A stretch of DNA of 11,573 bases from an uncultured delta proteobacterium. GTDB lineage: Bacteria; Myxococcota_A; Polyangia; Polyangiales; Polyangiaceae. Within the stretch, counting starts at the first letter, position 1, and each line of letters opens with the position of its first letter. Positions 1 through 5,002 of this stretch are shown here, one piece after another. The notes under the pieces are model-generated. The model made no database searches. It was not told the origin of the DNA and worked only from the letters and a program-made list of their open reading frames with translations. The stretch spans positions 1 through 11,573 of the forward strand of contig CAIOHM010000299.1 in NCBI GenBank assembly GCA_903858055.1, read 5' to 3'. Made by a program: the position numbers and the translations under genes.

Positions 1-707
1 CGATCGACCTCCTCCACGGCAACGCCGTCCGCCTCCACCAGGGCTCCTACGACGCGGTGACCGTCTACGACGCGGATCCCGTGGCCCGCGCGCGGAGCTT
101 CCGTGCCCACACCTCCATGCTCCACGTGGTGGACCTGGAGGGCGCGAAGGCCGGCGCTCCCGTTCAGCGCGAGCTCGTACGTGCGATCATCGAGGCGTTC
201 GACGGCAACGTGCAGGTCGGCGGCGGCGTGCGCGACGAGGCGGCGTTCGACGCCTATTTGGCGCTCGGCGCGACGCGCATCGTCCTCGGTTCGGCCGCCG
301 TGAAGGACCGTGCGCTCGTCGAAGCGCTCGCGAAGAAGCACCCGGGCGTGGTGGTGGTGGCGCTCGACGCGAAAGACGGCCTCGTGGCGATCGACGGCTG
401 GACCACGGTCTCGAACGTGCGCGCGACCGAGTTCGCCCGCGAGCTCGCGACGCTCCCGCTCGGCGCTGTACTCTACACGGACATCTCCCGCGACGGAACG
501 CACGTGGGGCCCAACGTCGAGGCGACGGTCGCGATGCAAGCTTGCGTGCCGTTCCCCATCATCGCGTCGGGGGGCATCGGTTCGCTCGGGGATCTCCAGG
601 CGATCGCCCGCGCGGGCCTGCGCGAGGCCGTGGTGGGTCGAGCCCTCTACGACGAGCGCTTCACGCTGGCCGAAGCGCTCGAGACCGTCGCCCGCGCGGC
701 CGGATGA
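1..707 (+). CDS. hisA: HisA, phosphoribosylformimino-5-aminoimidazole carboxamide ribotide isomerase (5' end outside window)
   Basis: HisA catalyses the Amadori-type isomerisation of ProFAR to PRFAR, the fourth step of histidine biosynthesis, in the cytosol. The reading frame is open from base 3 and begins with IDLLHGNAVRLHQG, which matches the first beta strand of HisA. The Asp of this motif is the expected catalytic base. Only about 5-7 N-terminal residues are therefore missing, and the GTG at 57 is an internal codon, not the start. Other family signatures are LHVVDLEGAK, VQVGGGVR (phosphate binding), the second catalytic Asp in YTDISRDGT, IIASGGIG and VVGRALY, in the order expected for this (beta-alpha)8 barrel. 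The visible 234 residues fit the usual ~245. The general-acid Asp and the SRDGT stretch favour HisA over HisF. The stop codon overlaps the start of the next gene (ATGA, 704-707), so the two are probably co-transcribed. Identification is secure. Confidence 0.95.
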   Translation, partial: IDLLHGNAVRLHQGSYDAVTVYDADPVARARSFRAHTSMLHVVDLEGAKAGAPVQRELVRAIIEAFDGNVQVGGGVRDEAAFDAYLALGATRIVLGSAAVKDRALVEALAKKHPGVVVVALDAKDGLVAIDGWTTVSNVRATEFARELATLPLGAVLYTDISRDGTHVGPNVEATVAMQACVPFPIIASGGIGSLGDLQAIARAGLREAVVGRALYDERFTLAEALETVARAAG

Positions 708-2866
708 ACGCAGCGCGCGCGGCCGCAGCGGGTGTCGCCGCCCTCCTTGGCGCGAGCCTCGTAGGTCTCGTGCTCGTGAACGTCGCGCTGCACCGAGGGG
801 TGACCGTGGGCGCGTGGGCCGTGCAAACCGCCAGCGTCCTGCCTACGCCGGGCGGGCTGGTCCTCGAAGACATCGTCGCCGAGAGCTCCGCGCTTCGGGT
901 CGAGGCGCGGAGCGCGCGTGTGGGCTGGTCGCTCGGGTCGGCTGTGTTTCCCCTGCTTCGCGTGCGCCTCAAGGGGGGCGATTCGCGCCACGAGGAGGGC
1001 GAAGGCGATGCAGGTCGGTCGGCGCGCGCGTTCGACGTCACGGCGGAGCGTCTCGAGGTTCACGAGGGCGACGCGTCCGCGGACGCGTTCGTCGCGACGA
1101 ACGTTCGACTCGCGCGGCACGACGATCGGTCGCTCGAGCTTGCGGTCGCACGCGGGGAGGTCGAGCGGAGCGGGCTCGCGCTCGGGTTCGAGGGGCTCGA
1201 GGCGCGGCGGTCGGCCGATCGCACGTGGTCCCTCGCCGTCGGGCACGTGCGCGTGCACGGCGAAGGCGGCGAGGGTGCGCATGGATCGGAGAAGACCGAG
1301 CCACGCGATCACGTCGAGGTCGCGGGCGACGTGCTCGAGGTGCTCTTCCTCCGCGGGCGTGAGGCCCTCGACCGCGCCGTTGGCCGCGTGCCGCGAGGCA
1401 CGTACCGTGTCGAGCACGTCGACCTCGAGGAGCTGCCGTGGCTAGGTCGGGCAGGGCTTCAGGCGGAGAACTTCCTGCTCGTGCGCGAGGGCGACGACCT
1501 CCGCGTCGATGCTGCCCTCGCGACCCCCGAGTCGCGTGCTCCGCTGACGCTCGCGGCCCAGGCGAGCCGGTGGTCCCATCGCGTGGTCGCGGATGTGAAG
1601 GGCGGGCCCCTCGTGCTGCGGCGCGACGATGGCAAGCGCGCGGAGCTCGAGTCCGATGGGCGCCTCGTGTTCGACGCGGCGCTCCGCTCGCTCGACGCGC
1701 ATGGCTCTCTCGGTGTGCGCGGGCTCCGCGTTCAGCGACGCTGGCTCGGCGGAGAGCCCTTCGAGGTCACCGGGCGTGTCGCGGGTCGGTTCTCGCTCGA
1801 CCCAAGCGGCGGCTTTGCGCTCGAGGGCGCGACCTTCGAGGTGGGCGATCAGCGCGAGCTTCGCGGTCGCCTCGACGCGCATGGAAACCTGCGTGCGCTG
1901 ACGACGCGCCTCGACGCGAGCCTCGAGCCCTTCGCGTGCAACGCCGGCGTTCGCGCGCTCCCAGCCCCGTTCCGCAGCACGGTCGGTCAGCTTCGTTTCG
2001 AGGGAACGAAGTCGCTCTCGGTGCACCTCGAGACGAGCGCGGCGGATCCGGAGGGCACGCGCTTCGACGTCCGCGAGCAAGGGTCGTGCACGGCAACGAG
2101 CGCGCCGACGTCGCTCGCCCCCGAGGCCTTCGACGGCGCGTTCGTCATCCCCGTCGTCGGTGCGGACGGGCGAGAGCGCCTTGAGACCTTCGGTCCGGGC
2201 ACGGAGCATTGGCGTCCGCTCGCGCGCGTGAGCAAGGCCTTTCTCGCCGCGGTGCTCACCACCGAAGACGCCGGCTTCTATCGGCACAAGGGCGTGAGTT
2301 GGTTCGCGATGCGCTCGGCGCTCGTCGACGACGTGAGGGCGCGGCGCTTCGTGCGCGGCGGGAGCACGATCACCATGCAGCTCGCGAAGAACCTCTTCTT
2401 GCGCCGCGACAAGACACTCGGCCGGAAGCTCGAAGAGGTGCTGCTCACGGACTACCTGGAGGATGCGTTCGGGAAAGAGCGCATTCTCGAGCTCTACGCG
2501 AACATCGTCGAGCTTGGGCCCGACGTCTTCGGCATCGAAGCGGCGGCCCAGCACCACTTCGGTGTGAGCGCGGAGGAGCTCGGCGTGCTCGAGGGCTTTT
2601 GGCTCGCGACGCTGCTCCCCAACCCGCGCGAACGCGCCCACGCGCGGAAAGACGGCACCGTCTCCGAGGGCAAGCTCAAGGAGCTGCGCTTCCTCGTGCG
2701 GAAGGCGCGAAGCCATGGGCTACTCACCGACGAAGACGTCGACGAGGCGGAGCGCGGCACGCTTCACATGCCACGTATGGCCGGTGAGGCCCCTCGCGTG
2801 CCGGGGCTCGGGATCCAAGCGCCACCGCCGCGCGGTCGTGGTGAAGCCGCCATCGAAGGTCCGTGA
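704..2866 (+). CDS. Membrane-anchored GT51 peptidoglycan glycosyltransferase with large N-terminal beta-rich (AsmA-like) region
   Basis: This 720-aa protein probably polymerises lipid II into glycan strands at the outer face of the inner membrane. Residues ~8-28 form one hydrophobic anchor. Residues ~40-480 are alternating hydrophobic/polar segments rich in short predicted beta strands and charged turns, resembling AsmA-like periplasmic domains. The C-terminal third (~500-690) is GT51: EDAGFYRHKG with catalytic Glu521, GGSTITMQLAKN at 552-563, RKLEE at 574-578, then ELYANIVELGPDVFG. No penicillin-binding transpeptidase domain follows, so it is monofunctional like MtgA but three times as long (MtgA ~240 aa). 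The start is the ATG at 704, which overlaps the hisA stop (ATGA). It places a membrane anchor at the N-terminus, whereas the in-frame extension back to 542 would run inside hisA. No Shine-Dalgarno is visible, which fits translational coupling. The GT51 call is firm; the AsmA-like label is an inference from sequence pattern. Confidence 0.85.
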   Translation: MNAARAAAAGVAALLGASLVGLVLVNVALHRGVTVGAWAVQTASVLPTPGGLVLEDIVAESSALRVEARSARVGWSLGSAVFPLLRVRLKGGDSRHEEGEGDAGRSARAFDVTAERLEVHEGDASADAFVATNVRLARHDDRSLELAVARGEVERSGLALGFEGLEARRSADRTWSLAVGHVRVHGEGGEGAHGSEKTEPRDHVEVAGDVLEVLFLRGREALDRAVGRVPRGTYRVEHVDLEELPWLGRAGLQAENFLLVREGDDLRVDAALATPESRAPLTLAAQASRWSHRVVADVKGGPLVLRRDDGKRAELESDGRLVFDAALRSLDAHGSLGVRGLRVQRRWLGGEPFEVTGRVAGRFSLDPSGGFALEGATFEVGDQRELRGRLDAHGNLRALTTRLDASLEPFACNAGVRALPAPFRSTVGQLRFEGTKSLSVHLETSAADPEGTRFDVREQGSCTATSAPTSLAPEAFDGAFVIPVVGADGRERLETFGPGTEHWRPLARVSKAFLAAVLTTEDAGFYRHKGVSWFAMRSALVDDVRARRFVRGGSTITMQLAKNLFLRRDKTLGRKLEEVLLTDYLEDAFGKERILELYANIVELGPDVFGIEAAAQHHFGVSAEELGVLEGFWLATLLPNPRERAHARKDGTVSEGKLKELRFLVRKARSHGLLTDEDVDEAERGTLHMPRMAGEAPRVPGLGIQAPPPRGRGEAAIEGP

Positions 2867-2875
2867 GCGAGCGTC

Positions 2876-2900
2876 ACGCGCCGTTGCGAACGACGCGCGT
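2876..2900. terminator. Hairpin between convergent genes, possible bidirectional terminator
   Basis: Arms ACGCGC+CGTT (2876-2885) and AACG+GCGCGT (2889-2892, 2895-2900) can pair over 10 bp around a GCG loop, with a two-base bulge (2893-2894). It lies between the stop of the GT51 gene (2866) and the stop codon of tadA (2900-2902), where both transcripts must end. There is no T-run on either side, so it is not a classical intrinsic terminator. The role is inferred from position. Confidence 0.4.
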
Positions 2901-3382
2901 CACCCCGAGCGCTTGCTCGCGCGCTTCTCACGAAAAAAGCGGGTGAGGCGCTCGGCGCACTCCTCGGCGCGAACGCCGGCCTCGTACGGGAAACGGTGGT
3001 TCAAGCGCGTGTCGCGGGGCACGTCGTAAAGGCTGCCCATGGCGCCGCCCTTTGGGTCCGTGCAGCCGTAAACCACACGTCGTATGCGTGACTGCACGAG
3101 GGCGCCCGAGCACATGAGGCACGGCTCGAGCGTGACGTAGAGCGTGAGGTCGTCGAGGTACCAGCGACGACGGAGCTCCGAGGCGCGCCGCAGCGCGACC
3201 ACCTCCGCGTGCGCGGTCGCGTCGAAGGCCGTCTCGCGAAGGTTCATGCCCTCGGCCACGATCGCGCCGCTCGGGTCGACGATGACAGCACCGACGGGCA
3301 CTTCGCCGTGGGCGGCGGCTTGGTCCGCCAAATGAAGACAGCGCCCGATGTAGAAGGCATCGCGCGCTGACCAACCGCTCAT
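2900..3382 (-). CDS. tadA: TadA, tRNA(Arg-ACG) adenosine-34 deaminase
   Basis: TadA deaminates adenosine 34 to inosine in the ACG anticodon of tRNA-Arg, so that one tRNA reads CGU, CGC and CGA. The 160-aa product has the complete zinc deaminase site: HAE (His58 zinc ligand, Glu60 proton shuttle) and PCLMC (Cys88 and Cys91 zinc ligands), with MNLRE near 46-50 and KGGAMGSL around 111-118 as in TadA rather than cytidine or guanine deaminases. These positions are one off those of E. coli TadA (H57, E59, C87, C90). The start is the ATG at 3382; the frame continues upstream to a TTG at 3421, but that lies inside the tRNA gene. The tRNA ends 6 nt before the start codon, so there is no room for a normal Shine-Dalgarno outside the tRNA sequence. 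Co-transcription with its own substrate tRNA is the striking point. Confidence 0.93.
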   Translation of the reverse strand: MSGWSARDAFYIGRCLHLADQAAAHGEVPVGAVIVDPSGAIVAEGMNLRETAFDATAHAEVVALRRASELRRRWYLDDLTLYVTLEPCLMCSGALVQSRIRRVVYGCTDPKGGAMGSLYDVPRDTRLNHRFPYEAGVRAEECAERLTRFFREKRASKRSG

Positions 3383-3388
3383 GTTCTT

Positions 3389-3465
3389 TGGCGCACCCGG
3401 TACGATTCGAACGTACGACAACCGGTTCCGTAGACCGGTGCTCTATCCAGCTGAGCTACGGGTGC
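3389..3465 (-). tRNA. tRNA-Arg (anticodon ACG)
   Basis: A complete 77-nt cloverleaf on the minus strand. The acceptor stem is GCACCCG (3459-3465) pairing with CGGGTGC (3393-3399), with discriminator G and an encoded CCA (3389-3391). The D arm has GCTC/GAGC stems and a GG in the loop. The anticodon stem CCGGT/ACCGG (3434-3438 and 3422-3426) closes the loop CTACGGA. The anticodon is ACG (3429-3431). The T arm carries GTTCGAATC with GTACG/CGTAC pairing. The genomic A34 is the position that TadA converts to inosine, and tadA begins 6 nt downstream on the same strand. Confidence 0.97.
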
Positions 3466-3479
3466 TGATGGGAGGACTG

Positions 3480-3507
3480 GATGTAGTCGTTCTACCGTGC
3501 TTGTCAA
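3480..3507 (-). promoter_or_regulatory. Predicted sigma-70 promoter of tRNA-Arg(ACG)-tadA
   Basis: Read on the minus strand, a perfect -35 TTGACA (3502-3507) is followed after 16 nt by TACATC (3480-3485), which matches TATAAT at three positions. The predicted transcription start falls near 3473, giving a leader of roughly 7 nt before the tRNA 5' end at 3465. The -35 box lies inside the first codons of the divergent VWA gene. The consensus -35 and the correct distance to a tRNA support the call; the -10 match is modest. Confidence 0.6.
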
Positions 3508-4939
3508 CAGGATCGTGCACGAGGTTCTCGATCGCCACGCACTCCCGCGACTCTTCGACGAGCTGATCTGGCGCTTGCGACGCGCAGGTGTGCCTGTTTC
3601 TCCAGCGCAAGCGATCGATTGGGTTCGCGCCGTGAACACGCTCGGGCTCGCGCGTCGCGAGCCGTTGCGTGCAGCGTTCGTGGTCATCGTCGCGAAGGAG
3701 CGCGCGCACGTGCCCGTCGCCGAGCGCGTGTTCGATACGTTTTTCGAGCGCGAGCGGTTCCGCGGAAACCTCTACGAGCGGCTTGCCGCACGCGGCGCGA
3801 GCGCAAGCGAAGTCGAAGAGGTTCGGCAGCGTCTCGCGGAGCTCGCACAGCACGGTGGCGGCGAAGGCGACGTGCTCGGCGTCGCGGTGCATCGAGGAGC
3901 CTCGTTCGATCGATTGCTCGGTCTCGCGGGCGCGCGCATCGAGCGTCAGGGACTCGGTGCCGCGCGCGGGTGGCTCGTGGAGCAGGCCCGCACGCAGCTC
4001 GGCATGAAGCGCGCGAAGGATCGACTCGGGCTCCTCCGAGCGCGCCTCGTCGATGCGTTCGGGGATGCGCGCGGCGCGGATCTCGCCGCGATGCTCGAAG
4101 ACGAGCTGCGGGCCGCCGAGGCCGACGTGAAGGCGATGGTGGACGCGCGCCGCGCAGCGCGTGAGGAGCGCGAGCGAAGCCGTGAGCAGCGCCTCGCCAC
4201 CAAGGGCTTCGCGAGCTTGAGCGCGGAGGAGCGCGCCAAGGTGCGACGAGCGGTGAAGCTCGTAGCCGAAAAAATGGCGGGCGCCGAACGCGTGAAGCGC
4301 CGCCACGCCGCCCGGGGAAGATTCGACGCGCGCGCGACCGTGCGCCGTGGCTTGCGAACGGGCGGGGTGCCCTTCGAGGCCGTGTTTCGAAGGAGGCGGC
4401 GCGGCAAACCGATGCTCTTCCTCTTATGCGACGTGTCCGATTCGGTGCGCGGCGCCGCGGAGCTCCTCCTCGAGGTCGTGCAGAGTGCACAGAGCGTCTT
4501 CGCGGGTACGCGCTCGTTCGTCTTCGTTCGTGACCTCGGTGAGGCGACCGAGCTCTTGCGCACGCACACGCCCGAGCGCGCCCAGGAGCGCATTGCCGCC
4601 GGGGCCCTCGTGCCCGTGACGGAGAACTCGAGCTACGGGCGCGTCTTTCGCCTCTTCCTCGAGCATCACGGTCGGGACCTTCACAAGCGCGCGACGGTCG
4701 TCGTGCTTGGAGACGGGCGCACGAACTGGGTCGAAGACGGCGCGGGTGTGCTCGACTCCATCCGCGCCCGCGTGCGCTCGCTCGTGTGGCTCTGCCCGGA
4801 GCCGCGCACGCAATGGAGCACGGGCGACTCGGCCATGGCGCGCTTTGCGCCGAAATGCACCGAGGTGCTCGAGGTCGACTCCGTGGAGGCGCTCGAGCGC
4901 GCGGCGCAGCGGTTACGGCGGCTGAGCTCCATTCGGTAG
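3497..4939 (+). CDS. CoxE-like von Willebrand factor A domain protein
   Basis: This 480-aa cytosolic protein belongs to the CoxE-like VWA family. Members commonly act with a MoxR-type AAA+ ATPase in metalloenzyme maturation or stress responses. The N-terminal ~100 residues (LIWRLRRAGVPVSPAQAIDW) are the typical CoxE-like opening. Residues ~105-270 are highly charged and helix-rich. The VWA fold starts near 305 with the MIDAS motif DVSDS (Asp312, Ser314, Ser316) and continues to LGDGRTNW (Asp406, Asn410), the family's second hallmark. No signal peptide or membrane segment is present. The start is GTG at 3497; there is no other in-frame start upstream near it, and the alternative GTG at 3515 would cost six residues. 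The ribosome-binding-like GGAGG at 3471-3475 lies too far upstream to serve it. No MoxR ATPase or cox-type enzyme is encoded here, so its partner and function are unknown. It diverges from the tRNA with only 31 bp between them. Confidence 0.8.
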   Translation: MLVNRIVHEVLDRHALPRLFDELIWRLRRAGVPVSPAQAIDWVRAVNTLGLARREPLRAAFVVIVAKERAHVPVAERVFDTFFERERFRGNLYERLAARGASASEVEEVRQRLAELAQHGGGEGDVLGVAVHRGASFDRLLGLAGARIERQGLGAARGWLVEQARTQLGMKRAKDRLGLLRARLVDAFGDARGADLAAMLEDELRAAEADVKAMVDARRAAREERERSREQRLATKGFASLSAEERAKVRRAVKLVAEKMAGAERVKRRHAARGRFDARATVRRGLRTGGVPFEAVFRRRRRGKPMLFLLCDVSDSVRGAAELLLEVVQSAQSVFAGTRSFVFVRDLGEATELLRTHTPERAQERIAAGALVPVTENSSYGRVFRLFLEHHGRDLHKRATVVVLGDGRTNWVEDGAGVLDSIRARVRSLVWLCPEPRTQWSTGDSAMARFAPKCTEVLEVDSVEALERAAQRLRRLSSIR

Positions 4940-4990
4940 ACCCCCGACGACGAGCGTCAACTGGCGCGAGGCCGTTCGCGTTTCCGCTGC

Positions 4991-5002
4991 TAGCGTGCTC
5001 CC
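4991..5002 (+). promoter_or_regulatory. Possible -10 element giving a leaderless helicase mRNA
   Basis: TAGCGT (4991-4996) sits 6 nt before the helicase ATG. If it is a -10 box, transcription would begin at or next to the start codon. No Shine-Dalgarno lies upstream of that ATG, which fits a leaderless message. No convincing -35 is seen at the right spacing, so this is only a candidate. Confidence 0.25.

Noticed and set aside
57..707. GTG at 57 as the start of hisA
   Set aside because: The frame stays open to the window edge and encodes IDLLHGNAVRLHQG upstream, including the catalytic Asp. The gene starts before the window.
3383..3421. Upstream TTG start for tadA
   Set aside because: It would translate through the 3' part of the tRNA gene; the ATG at 3382 gives a family-typical 160 aa.
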